Positions 34,705 to 42,858 of a DNA stretch of 64,000 nt are shown piece after piece. Position 1 is the first letter of the stretch, and every line of letters begins with the position of its first letter. A program made the position numbers and the translations under genes. This stretch comes from Bacteroides sp. (GTDB lineage: Bacteria > Bacteroidota > Bacteroidia > Bacteroidales > Muribaculaceae), in contig JAAVCP010000052.1 in NCBI GenBank assembly GCA_014802265.1, positions 24,539 to 88,538 on the forward strand, given 5' to 3'. Below the pieces are notes generated by a model, which did no database searches, was not told the DNA's origin, and was given only the letters and a program-made list of their open reading frames with translations.

Positions 34705-35703
34705 ATGGAGATTACTTGTTGTCCATCATTATTGACCGACGGCTTTTCAACCTATTCTCCTGCAGCACTTAAAGTTCTGTTTGACAGAAGAAATGTCAGT
34801 CACATTTTAGATTTTAGTTCTCCAACATCATCAAATTCAGATGGTAAGGAAGCTTTGAAGAACACTGGTAGATTATCATTATCCGGAGCCCAATCTAAAT
34901 TTGGTCTTGTTTTAGATAAGAATAATAAATTAAGATATTCAATAGAAAATGAGCAAAGTAGTTATATTTTAAAGCCACGTCCTACAGGTTATCAGATAAT
35001 AAATCATGATTTTTGTGCCGCGAATGAGAACCTAACCATGCAGCTGGCTTCGCAAATATACGGTATAGAAACGGCTGCCAATGGTCTATGTATGTTTAAA
35101 GATGGACAAATGGCATATATTACTAAACGGTTTGATGTCCACCCTAACGGAAAGTATGCACAGGAGGACTTTGCCTCTCTGATGGGACTCACTAAGGCTA
35201 ATGGAGGATCTGACTTCAAGTATTGTAACGGAAGTTATGAGGAATGTGGCGAGATTATAAAGAAGTATGTAAAATCTGCTATGGTTGACCTACTTAGGTT
35301 TTTTAGAGTGATCATTTTCAATTTTATCTCCCTTAATGACGATGCTCATCTTAAAAATTTTAGTTTGATAAATGATGGACAGGAGTATCATCTGTCTCCT
35401 GCCTACGATCTTGTGAATACCTCTCTTCAGGTTTATGAGCCACGAATCTTTGCCCTTGATAATGGATTATTCAAGGAGGGCATGTATCTTAGCGATACAC
35501 ATCAAGTCTCAAGCAAAGACTTCGAAGAATTTGGACGCAGAATAGGATTACCACAGAAGGTAATTAATCAAGAAATTTTACGCTTCACTACACCTAATGG
35601 TAAAGCTGATGCCCTTATTAATCGTTCATATTTATCGCCCATAATGAAAAAGTATTATCTGTCAAGTTATCATTACCGACAATCTATGATTCGTCCGAAA
35701 TAA
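34705..35703 (+). CDS. hipT: HipT-like serine/threonine kinase toxin
   Basis: 332 residues. It holds the kinase core of HipA without the N-terminal subdomain: Gly-rich loop LSLSGAQSKFGL, ATP-binding Lys in YILKPRP, ITKRFD, the catalytic segment SLNDDAHLKNFSLI near residue 207-220, and LSPAYDLVNT near 230 with the metal-binding Asp. Known HipA and HipT phosphorylate aminoacyl-tRNA synthetases. All catalytic residues are present, so it should be active. The two Ser of the Gly-rich loop are candidate autophosphorylation sites, as in HipT. Confidence 0.87.
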   Translation: MEITCCPSLLTDGFSTYSPAALKVLFDRRNVSHILDFSSPTSSNSDGKEALKNTGRLSLSGAQSKFGLVLDKNNKLRYSIENEQSSYILKPRPTGYQIINHDFCAANENLTMQLASQIYGIETAANGLCMFKDGQMAYITKRFDVHPNGKYAQEDFASLMGLTKANGGSDFKYCNGSYEECGEIIKKYVKSAMVDLLRFFRVIIFNFISLNDDAHLKNFSLINDGQEYHLSPAYDLVNTSLQVYEPRIFALDNGLFKEGMYLSDTHQVSSKDFEEFGRRIGLPQKVINQEILRFTTPNGKADALINRSYLSPIMKKYYLSSYHYRQSMIRPK

Positions 35704-35748
35704 AGCTACAGGTACAAAGATTTTGGAGTTGAAGTTTGTTATATAGGT

Positions 35749-36534
35749 ATGGAAGTAAGGACACAAGAATTAACACGGTATATTTTACCTATGAGGGAGG
35801 GTGGTTCGCTGCCCGCTCTTGGGGAAGCCGACGATGGATTTAAGTATGTGGTGAAACTGCTTGGTGCCGGACATGGCAAGAAGGCACTTATAGCGGAATT
35901 TTTAGGGAGTATGATTGCAAAGGCTTTTAAGTTTAAAGTGCCGGAGACAGTGCTCCTTAGATTGTCGAATCTTTTTGGCATCACTGAACCTGATGAGGAG
36001 GTGCAGGAACTGTTGCGTAATTCGGAGGGACTGAATGTAGGTCTTCATTATCTTTCCGGAGCTGCGACATTTGATCCTGCGGTGAACGAAGTTGACCCAC
36101 TCACCGCCTCTAAGATTGTGTGGCTTGATGCGTTTCTGACAAATGTAGACCGTACACGGCTTAACCCAAACATGATGATTTGGAATAATGAACTGTGGCT
36201 TATTGACCATGGTGCATCCTTCTATTTTCATCATGCATGGCGAGACCCCGAGAAATCTGCCTTGGACCCATTCCCATACATTAAGACTCATGTGTTTCTT
36301 CCTTATGCCACACGCCTTGAGGAGGCTGACAGACTTATGCGTCAAGCCATCACCCCACGTACCTTGTCTAAGATTGTGGATTTAATACCGGCAGTGTGGC
36401 TTGAAGAGGAAACTTCGGAGATTTCTGGAGAGGAACGGAGGGATGTGTACAGGAAATTCCTTAATGACAGATTAAAAAATTCACAGTTTTTCGTAAATGA
36501 AGCTATTAAACAGCAAAAAATGCTCGTAAGATGA
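35749..36534 (+). CDS. HipA-like kinase (HipA_2 type)
   Basis: 261 residues, a shorter relative of HipA. Visible are YVVKLLGAGHGKKALIAEFL (ATP-binding Lys and first helix), WLDAFLTNVDRTRLNPNMMI (catalytic Asp, then Asn) and LWLIDHGASFYFHH (a DFG-like DHG). HipA-like proteins of this type usually travel with a DUF3037 partner, as here: its stop codon overlaps the next ATG (ATGA). Function is not established. It has no obvious promoter of its own and lies 45 bases after the HipT-like gene, so it may be read from the same transcript. Confidence 0.82.
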   Translation: MEVRTQELTRYILPMREGGSLPALGEADDGFKYVVKLLGAGHGKKALIAEFLGSMIAKAFKFKVPETVLLRLSNLFGITEPDEEVQELLRNSEGLNVGLHYLSGAATFDPAVNEVDPLTASKIVWLDAFLTNVDRTRLNPNMMIWNNELWLIDHGASFYFHHAWRDPEKSALDPFPYIKTHVFLPYATRLEEADRLMRQAITPRTLSKIVDLIPAVWLEEETSEISGEERRDVYRKFLNDRLKNSQFFVNEAIKQQKMLVR

Positions 36535-36938
36535 ATAGTAAGAATAGACCGGAAATGATAAGGGAGATCGCGCCTGATGCCAATCTTTATGAGTATGCTG
36601 TGATAAGATATGTGCCAAGGGTAGAGCGTGGGGAATTCATCAATATCGGTTTGATAATGATGTGTAAGCGGCAGCGTTGGCTGCGAAGCGAGGTGCTGAT
36701 TAACGATTCAAGGATAAAAGCTATATGCCCTTGCGCTGATATTGCTGTGCTCCGGCGTCAGGTAATGTTATTTTCTAAAAGGGACATACCTGAGAAGGGT
36801 CTTCCGATAGAGGAAACCTATCGCTGGCTGACGGCAGCCAAAAGTGCAATCCTACAGACCTCGCCGTCACATCCCGGCATTGCCACCGAATCTCTTGAAG
36901 CTACCTTCCACCGGCTTTTCCAAGAGTTAGTGGAATAA
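36531..36938 (+). CDS. DUF3037 family protein
   Basis: 135 residues. YEYAVIRYVPRVERGEFINI followed by GLIMMCKRQ is the DUF3037 signature, and the C-terminal half is helical (LEATFHRLFQELVE). The family has no known activity; it is repeatedly found beside HipA-like kinases. Translational coupling through the ATGA overlap suggests the two products act together, possibly as toxin and antitoxin (inference). Confidence 0.82.
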   Translation: MNSKNRPEMIREIAPDANLYEYAVIRYVPRVERGEFINIGLIMMCKRQRWLRSEVLINDSRIKAICPCADIAVLRRQVMLFSKRDIPEKGLPIEETYRWLTAAKSAILQTSPSHPGIATESLEATFHRLFQELVE

Positions 36939-37121
36939 GTATTAAAAATCTCTACGGCTCCTATCTATGGTTGTATAGTTAATCTACAACTTTTCTTAAA
37001 TCATGATAGGAACTTCGAAATCTTTCTTATCTTTCGAGTATATAAAACTTAACCTGTTTTATTTGATTCTTTATGGGTGTATTCTAAACTTTTTTCTATA
37101 ATATCAGATGTATACAATAAA

Positions 37122-37152
37122 GAGGGTGCGGTTCAAAATGAACTGCACCCTC
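37122..37152. terminator. Hairpin terminator between convergent genes
   Basis: GAGGGTGC and GCACCCTC arms, continuing inward with GTTC and GAAC after one mismatch. It separates the DUF3037 gene from the convergent EFR1-type gene. Confidence 0.75.
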
Positions 37153-37166
37153 ATCCTTGAAAAAAG

Positions 37167-37943
37167 TTAATTGGCGATTAACCAACTTGGTTCCTTGCGT
37201 TTTGAGAAACCGGCTACAAAAACTTTTTTAATCAGTCCGTATTTAAATCCGGAATATGACCTGACTTTACGCGGACAGATATATATGCACCTTCCGCATG
37301 AGATACATTTGGCAGCATCTGTCTCGGTAGGATTATCTATCGTTATAGCTCTTGTGGGACACTTATCCGCACACACCCCACATCTATTGCATTTACTTTT
37401 GTCACACTGAGGGTGAATGGGAACCCCGGAAGACTTCTTATAAGGCAGATTCCCTTTTACGATAATCTTGTAATAGGGTAAACCTTTATCAAGTCTTTTT
37501 CGGCATCGTTGTCCAAATTCAGTCAGTTTTATTAGGTCTGCCTCATCGGGACGCCCTGTGGCAACTTGCGGAAAAATTGAATGCTGGCTGATAAAAGCCC
37601 CGGCACCAAGGATGTTAAAACCTGCCTTCCCAATAATGTCGGTCAGCTCAAGCAGAGCGTCATCGTAATCACGGTTGCCGTAGACCACCATTGCCACTGC
37701 AGTGGCTTCCTTACCTTTTATGCCTCGTAAAGCCTCTGTCACTATGCCGGGTAGGCGACCGCCGTAGACCGGAGCAGCGAAAATCACAACGTCATTTGAC
37801 GAGAACTCCGGATTTTTCAATGTCGGATCATCAGCTAAGTTTATGTTATTCACAACCGGAAGGTTCATCGCAGCCCCAACAGTTTCCACACACTTGGCAG
37901 TAGTGGAGGTTGCACTGAAGTATATATATGTCAGACTTTTCAT
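37167..37943 (-). CDS. EFR1-type flavodoxin/ferredoxin fusion
   Basis: 258 residues. The N-terminal 160 residues are flavodoxin-like (YIYFSATSTTAKCVE as phosphate loop, then FAAPVYGGRLPGIV and VVYGNRDYDDALLE). Near residues 185-235 come two [4Fe-4S] motifs, CNRCGVCADKCP and CISCGRCIYICP. It is the EFR1 family arrangement, a cytoplasmic electron carrier. It sits close to KorAB, which makes reduced ferredoxin, but no partner is proven. Confidence 0.88.
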   Translation of the reverse strand: MKSLTYIYFSATSTTAKCVETVGAAMNLPVVNNINLADDPTLKNPEFSSNDVVIFAAPVYGGRLPGIVTEALRGIKGKEATAVAMVVYGNRDYDDALLELTDIIGKAGFNILGAGAFISQHSIFPQVATGRPDEADLIKLTEFGQRCRKRLDKGLPYYKIIVKGNLPYKKSSGVPIHPQCDKSKCNRCGVCADKCPTRAITIDNPTETDAAKCISCGRCIYICPRKVRSYSGFKYGLIKKVFVAGFSKRKEPSWLIAN

Positions 37944-37965
37944 TACAAATTCAATTACTTGACTG

Positions 37966-37973
37966 CAAAGTTA
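37966..37973 (-). promoter_or_regulatory. -7 box of the EFR1-type gene
   Basis: TAACTTTG on the minus strand, 22 bases upstream of the ATG. No good -33 element. Confidence 0.5.
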
Positions 37974-38110
37974 GCAATAAATCTTTAATTAACACACGAC
38001 AATCAAGACATGTTGTTTATTTATGATTCTTTGATTTGCTCGTCAAACTGTGCTATGATGTCACCGTTTTCAGGGGTTGCGATTTTTTTAATTAAATTAT
38101 ATAAAAAAAG

Positions 38111-38140
38111 TAATCCCGGTGACGAGCGTCACCGGGATTA
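38111..38140 (-). terminator. Terminator of the kor operon
   Basis: A 13-base perfect stem (TAATCCCGGTGAC) with a 4-base loop, followed on the minus strand by a run of T, 26 bases after the korB stop codon. Confidence 0.88.
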
Positions 38141-38165
38141 GGATATGGATAGATATGGTTTAGAT

Positions 38166-39188
38166 TCAGACTGTCCAGGTTTCTGCTGTCTTTGTAATCA
38201 TGTCGCGCAGGGAGGTAAAACCTTTCTTCGCTTTGATTTCTTCAACCTGAGATTGTACTGCCTGATCGTATGTGATGTCGTCAACGTCACGGATAACACC
38301 AATTGCAAGTGGTAATTCATGACCATCCATAAGGGCAAGCTGACGATGAAGCACATCGTCAACAGTGTGAGCGTCATGCACAAGCACGTCGTCGATGGTG
38401 TAACCGTCTTCACCCACAGTCACTGCCTTCAAAAGGAAGCCGTCGCGCACCAGACCTTTCTTGTTGTCCTTGCCGAAAAGCATCTTTTCGCCTTGTTTCA
38501 GATGGATTGTGCGCTCTTCACGTACCTCTTTGTCGGAAAGCCAGCTGTGGATACCTTGGTTGAAGATTACGCAGTTCTGAAGCACCTCAACAACGGAAGT
38601 CCCTTTGTGGCGTGCAGCTGCCACCATGATTTCCTTTGTGGTGTCGAGGCTGATATCGAAGCCGCGTGCAAAGAATTTGCCACGTGCGCCAAACACGAGT
38701 TCAGCCGGGATAAACGGATCTTCGGTTGTGCCGTAGGGTGATGACTTTGACACGAATCCACGGTCAGAAGTAGGGGAGTACTGACCCTTGGTCAGACCAT
38801 AGATCTTGTTATTGAAAAGGAGTATATTGATGTCGATGTTGCGGCGCAGGGCATGGATAAAGTGATTGCCGCCGATTGCGAGTCCGTCGCCGTCGCCAGA
38901 CACCTGCCATACCATAAGGTCTGGACGCGCTGTCTTAAGACCTGTGGCGATGGCGGCTGCACGTCCGTGGATAGTGTGCATGCCATAGGTATTCATGTAA
39001 TAGGGGAGGCGTGAGGAGCAACCGATGCCGGAAATCACAGCGGTGTCTTTAGGGGCTACACCTACCTCAGCCATAGCCTTGTGGAGCACGTTAAGTATAG
39101 CGTGGTCACCGCATCCCGGGCACCAGCGGGCTGTCTGTTCGTTTTTGAAATCGCCTGCTGCGAAAGTCTTTGTCATGTTCTCTTCCAT
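38166..39188 (-). CDS. korB: 2-oxoacid (2-oxoglutarate):ferredoxin oxidoreductase beta subunit
   Basis: 340 residues, full length. ARWCPGCGDHAIL near the start binds a cluster or metal, and GDGDGLAIGGNHFIHALRRN with LLFNNKIYGLTKGQ forms the thiamine pyrophosphate site. It oxidises a 2-oxoacid to an acyl-CoA and reduces ferredoxin, in the cytoplasm. It starts 2 bases after the alpha-subunit gene, so the pair is coupled. 2-oxoglutarate is the likely substrate by family; related 2-oxoacids are possible. Confidence 0.92.
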   Translation of the reverse strand: MEENMTKTFAAGDFKNEQTARWCPGCGDHAILNVLHKAMAEVGVAPKDTAVISGIGCSSRLPYYMNTYGMHTIHGRAAAIATGLKTARPDLMVWQVSGDGDGLAIGGNHFIHALRRNIDINILLFNNKIYGLTKGQYSPTSDRGFVSKSSPYGTTEDPFIPAELVFGARGKFFARGFDISLDTTKEIMVAAARHKGTSVVEVLQNCVIFNQGIHSWLSDKEVREERTIHLKQGEKMLFGKDNKKGLVRDGFLLKAVTVGEDGYTIDDVLVHDAHTVDDVLHRQLALMDGHELPLAIGVIRDVDDITYDQAVQSQVEEIKAKKGFTSLRDMITKTAETWTV

Positions 39189-39190
39189 GG

Positions 39191-41044
39191 TTATGCTTCA
39201 GCTATGTGTTTTTTTACTCCTTCTACAATCTCTTCCACAAGGAACGGCTGACCCTCAATCTTGTTGATGCGGAGCACTTCCTTATTGGGAAGATGCTGCT
39301 GCAGATAGTCGGCAAACATGCCGGTGTTGAGTTCAGCCACAATTATTCTCTTATATTTCTTCAATTCGTCGAGGGCATTCTTAGGCAGCGGGTTGATATA
39401 GCGGAAATGTGCCATAGCTACCGGGGTGCCTTCAGCGTTGAGGGTCTCTGAAGCAGTCAGGATATGACCGTAGGTGCCACCCCACCCTACAAGGATAGTG
39501 TCGGCGTCTGTTGTACCACCGATTTTAATCTCCGGAATGTCGTTGGCTATACGTGCGATTTTTTCACGGCGCACGTTTACCATACGCTCATGGTTAGGAC
39601 CGTCAGTAGAGATTACAGATGTGTTGAAATCTTTCTCCAGACCACCTACACGGTGCATGGCTCCTTCGGTGCCGGGGATAGCCCAGAAGCGTGCGTATGT
39701 CTCCTCGTCGCGGTTGAATGGCTTCCAGCCGTTTTCGAGTTGCTCTTTTGTGACGAAGTTAGGTTTGATTTCGGGGAAGTCCTGTTCCTCAGGTATTCTC
39801 CATGCAGACGAACCGTTGGCGATGAATGCGTCGGTAAGGAGGATCACCGGAGTCATGTGCTCTATGGCTATGCGGGCAGCCTCAAAAGCCATTGTAAAGC
39901 AGTCGGTGGGGCTTGCGGCAGCCACTACACAAAGTGGGCTTTCACCGTTTCTGCCATAGAGAGCCTGCATGAGGTCAGTCTGCTCAGTCTTGGTGGGAAG
40001 ACCGGTGGAGGGACCGCCACGCTGCACATCAATCACTACGAGAGGCAATTCTGCCATGACTGCAAGCCCGATAGCCTCACTCTTGAGGGCAAGACCCGGA
40101 CCGGAAGTTGTGGTCACAGCGAGATGACCGCCGTAAGATGCACCAATGGCGGAGCATACGCCGGCGATTTCATCTTCCATCTGACATGCCTTAACTCCGA
40201 GGTCTTTGCGTTTTGCAAGTTCGTGGAGAATGTCGGTGGCAGGGGTGATAGGATAAGAGCCGAGGAACAGTGGGCGTCCACTCTTCTCAGATGCCATGAT
40301 AAGACCCCAGGCTGTGGCTGTGTTACCGTTCACGTCGGTATATGTGCCGGGAATGGCAGCCTCAGTCTCAATGCGGTATGTAGGCATTGAGGCGTGGGTG
40401 TTGTGCCCGTAGTCCCAACCGGCATGTATCACCTTTTCGTTTGCCTCATAGATGGCGGGTTTCTTTGCAAACTTGGCTTTAAGTTTGGCGAGCACCTTGT
40501 CAACCGGGCGGTCGAATAGCCAGCACACAAGACCGAGAGCCAACATGTTCTTGCACTTCATGATCCCTTTTGCGTCCATTCCGGAGTCAGCAAGGGTATG
40601 TTTGAGGAGAGTGGTCATCGGCACGAGCATGATTCTCTGCGGGTCGATGCCAAGCTCAGTCACGGGGTCTTCGGTTTTATATAGAGCCTTCTTCAGGTTG
40701 GCAGGTGTGAATGAGTCAACGTCGCAGATGATGATGCCGCCAGGCTTCAGATACTGAAGGTTGGTTTTGAGGGCAGCGGGGTTCATCGCCACGAGCACAT
40801 CGGCGTGGTCGCCAGGGGTGTGTACGTTTTTGCCGACGCTCACCTGGTAGCCGGACACGCCGCTGAGTGAGCCCTGCGGGGCGCGGATTTCAGCCGGGTA
40901 ATCGGGGAAGGTGGAGATAAGATTGCCTTCTCCGGCAGAGACATTAGAGAAAATATTGCCGGCAAGTTGCATTCCGTCGCCGGAGTCGCCTGAGAAGCGA
41001 ATCACTACATTCTCGATTGTCTTTACATTTGTAGACTGTAGCAT
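39191..41044 (-). CDS. korA: 2-oxoacid:ferredoxin oxidoreductase alpha subunit (gamma-alpha fusion)
   Basis: 617 residues from the ATG at 41044; a TTG further upstream would add residues not seen in the family. The N-terminal 190 residues are the gamma domain (VIRFSGDSGDGMQLAG, FPDYPAEIRAPQGSLSGVSG). The rest is the alpha domain (SYPITPATDILHELAKRKDL, QMEDEIAGVCSAIGASYGG, TTSGPGLALKSEAIGLA) ending in GWGGTYGHILTASE and ELNTGMFADYLQQHLP. Gamma-alpha fusion is usual in KorA of Bacteroidetes. Confidence 0.93.
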   Translation of the reverse strand: MLQSTNVKTIENVVIRFSGDSGDGMQLAGNIFSNVSAGEGNLISTFPDYPAEIRAPQGSLSGVSGYQVSVGKNVHTPGDHADVLVAMNPAALKTNLQYLKPGGIIICDVDSFTPANLKKALYKTEDPVTELGIDPQRIMLVPMTTLLKHTLADSGMDAKGIMKCKNMLALGLVCWLFDRPVDKVLAKLKAKFAKKPAIYEANEKVIHAGWDYGHNTHASMPTYRIETEAAIPGTYTDVNGNTATAWGLIMASEKSGRPLFLGSYPITPATDILHELAKRKDLGVKACQMEDEIAGVCSAIGASYGGHLAVTTTSGPGLALKSEAIGLAVMAELPLVVIDVQRGGPSTGLPTKTEQTDLMQALYGRNGESPLCVVAAASPTDCFTMAFEAARIAIEHMTPVILLTDAFIANGSSAWRIPEEQDFPEIKPNFVTKEQLENGWKPFNRDEETYARFWAIPGTEGAMHRVGGLEKDFNTSVISTDGPNHERMVNVRREKIARIANDIPEIKIGGTTDADTILVGWGGTYGHILTASETLNAEGTPVAMAHFRYINPLPKNALDELKKYKRIIVAELNTGMFADYLQQHLPNKEVLRINKIEGQPFLVEEIVEGVKKHIAEA

Positions 41045-41138
41045 GGTTTTTTTAGAAGATTTAAATATGTATTCAACCTGCAATCGCCTTTTTCAGGAGT
41101 TTTTTACTTGCATTTTGAATGTTAAGGTTAATCTGCCG

Positions 41139-41146
41139 CAAAGTTA
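41139..41146 (-). promoter_or_regulatory. -7 box of the kor operon
   Basis: TAACTTTG on the minus strand, giving a leader of about 90 bases. The -33 region is A/T-rich without TTTG. Confidence 0.5.
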
Positions 41147-41259
41147 GTAAAACTTTTTACTTTTAAAAAACTAAAATATGAAAAAATGACAAAAAGTTAT
41201 ATTTCCTTCCTAAAAATTGCTATTTCTCCTCGGTATCTTCTCTCTTGTTATGTGTAGGA

Positions 41260-41303
41260 ATTTGTTCTGTTAACAGCCGTGCACGGCTGTTAACAGAACA
41301 AAT
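41260..41303. repeat. REP-like hairpin, left of the transposase gene
   Basis: A perfect 44-base palindrome with inner arm GTTAACAGCCGT, a 2-base centre GC, and outer arm ATTTGTTCT. It has the same size and plan as the repeat at 42376-42419. It lies 41 bases after the transposase stop codon. Confidence 0.85.
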
Positions 41304-41344
41304 AGGTGCCCTCGTGCCCTCCATTATATATACCATCTATTCTT

Positions 41345-42277
41345 TCAGCTGGTGGAGATAGCAGCTGAAAGTGCATTCATTTGTAAGCACGTTTTTCGAG
41401 AAAAGGGGACGATGGGATGCTGAGGTGTGATGATCAGCAGCCGCCCTTGTGAGCATAGGTCAAAATCGTGGGCAAATGGTTTTTCTCGTTTAGCAAGAGG
41501 AGTATTGGTGATTAATATCAGCCGTCCGCCAAGAGCTTCAGCCATGACACGGATCTCTTTTTCGCGCGGACTGATAAATGGAGAGACAAGGATACCACCG
41601 TTTGCGGCAGTATGAAGCCAGATTTCTTTATTTCGCTCAAATTGGTTTGGCGTATCGGCACGATGAACGATTACATGTTCCTTAAAGGGGTTCTGTAAAA
41701 GATGTAGATTGCCGTATGCGTGGCATAAGCTTTCCCCAACCATAATATTATTGCGGCGCGTGAAAAAGTCTGGGTATTTTTTCCTTACGGCGAGTCGATA
41801 TGGGTTTTGACGGATATAGTTATAAATTATGTCAAGAGAGCGAGAAGGTTTGAGAATCTGGTCATTAAAACCTTCCTCAAAAACCGTTAGAATTGGATTA
41901 TTATAAATATTTCGGATTTTTCTGGTAGATGCTGATTTTATTGCCTGGATAATATTGCCAAGATGTTTTTGGAGCGGTTCCTTAACAAAAATTAGAAAGT
42001 GGATATGATCCGGCATGATTACATACTGTAGGATTGAGATTTGTGGATTGAAATTCGGGGTGATCTTTATTTCATCAGCGATTATTTCGCCAGACTTAAA
42101 TAGAGTTAACGACACATTATTATTTGTATCTTCAAAACTTACAGAGCTAAAAGCCGGACAACTTTCAGATTTATTGATAGTGACCATGTAGATGCATCGA
42201 CTTCTATAGTCATGCCAGAGTGCTCTGCGCTTGTTATTGGAAATTATTTCTTTCCAATAAGCAGGTGTTGTGTCCAT
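41345..42277 (-). CDS. REP-associated tyrosine transposase (RAYT-like, Y1/HUH)
   Basis: 310 residues. The N-terminal 170 residues hold a Y1 transposase fold: the HUH-type MPDHIHFLIF near residue 88 and a catalytic Tyr in IIYNYIRQNPYRL near residue 152. RAYT proteins nick single-stranded DNA at REP hairpins. Here two such hairpins bracket the gene. The C-terminal 130 residues (ANGGILVSPFISPREKEIR and on) are not part of the minimal Y1 domain and resemble nothing I can name. The start ATG lies 98 bases from the right hairpin. Confidence 0.83.
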   Translation of the reverse strand: MDTTPAYWKEIISNNKRRALWHDYRSRCIYMVTINKSESCPAFSSVSFEDTNNNVSLTLFKSGEIIADEIKITPNFNPQISILQYVIMPDHIHFLIFVKEPLQKHLGNIIQAIKSASTRKIRNIYNNPILTVFEEGFNDQILKPSRSLDIIYNYIRQNPYRLAVRKKYPDFFTRRNNIMVGESLCHAYGNLHLLQNPFKEHVIVHRADTPNQFERNKEIWLHTAANGGILVSPFISPREKEIRVMAEALGGRLILITNTPLAKREKPFAHDFDLCSQGRLLIITPQHPIVPFSRKTCLQMNALSAAISTS

Positions 42278-42375
42278 CTTTTATTGAGTTTTTGATTAAT
42301 ACAGAAAAAGATTGTGGCGCTAAGCTCTGGTGCCCCTGAATTTAATAACCAAATCTTAATAACCAGATCTTAACC

Positions 42376-42419
42376 TTTGTCCGTGTTAACAACCGTACAC
42401 GGTTGTTAACACGGACAAA
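42376..42419. repeat. REP-like hairpin, right of the transposase gene
   Basis: A 21-base perfect stem (outer TTTGTCCGT, inner GTTAACAACCGT) with a 2-base loop AC. Compared with the left copy, several stem positions differ on both arms so that pairing is kept, which implies selection on the folded form. Confidence 0.85.
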
Positions 42420-42530
42420 CAAAGATATATCAAATTGACTAAACTGTCAAATAATTCTATTAAAATTTTTAGATAATTGTGTTTTGATTTGTATTGTATG
42501 TTGATATTCGAAATGCAGCATTGACTAAGC

Positions 42531-42695
42531 CTACTTTAGGAAACGGCGAAGATAGGTGGTGACCGATTCTCCCTCAGGCAAGTCTAATTTCTTACCAATT
42601 CGGTAGCGGGTTGACTCCACTGAGCGCACTGATTTATTCGCTATCCCTGCCATCTCTTTATTTGACAGATTCATTATAACAATAGTTCGGTAAAA
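42531..42695 (-). pseudogene. C-terminal fragment of a LuxR-type HTH regulator
   Basis: On the minus strand, a frame without a start encodes IVIMNLSNKEMAGIANKSVR, then SVESTRYRIGKKLDLPEGES and TTYLRRFLK before a stop codon. This is the end of a TPR/LuxR regulator like the one at 8357-10090 (compare MNISNKDIAELQNRSLGTIK). Everything upstream of it is missing; the DNA there is AT-rich and non-coding. Confidence 0.78.
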
Positions 42696-42784
42696 ATTTG
42701 ACTTGAAAAAAGTATGCTGTAGAACATATTTTTCAAACTATAAAATTTTAACGAACCATTGTCAAAAATCTTTGACTGAAATCT

Positions 42785-42814
42785 TTTGATATTGACTATT
42801 AGTTAGTAATTTTG
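42785..42814 (+). promoter_or_regulatory. Promoter of the PCMD-domain gene
   Basis: TTTG at 42785-42788, 18 bases, then TAATTTTG at 42807-42814. The spacing is one base shorter than usual. The leader would be about 40 bases. Confidence 0.6.
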
Positions 42815-42858
42815 CACTGGATCTCTACTATATCGGAGATTAAAACTTAGCTTTAATC

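Noticed and set aside
34372..35703. A single hipA gene split by a frameshift or stop codon
   Set aside because: The small protein has its own stop codon and the kinase its own ATG after 3 bases in a natural three-gene layout, which fits HipS and HipT rather than a broken HipA.
39464..40390. 308-codon plus-strand frame inside korA
   Set aside because: Shadow of a well-supported gene in a region of moderate GC; no start context or motif.
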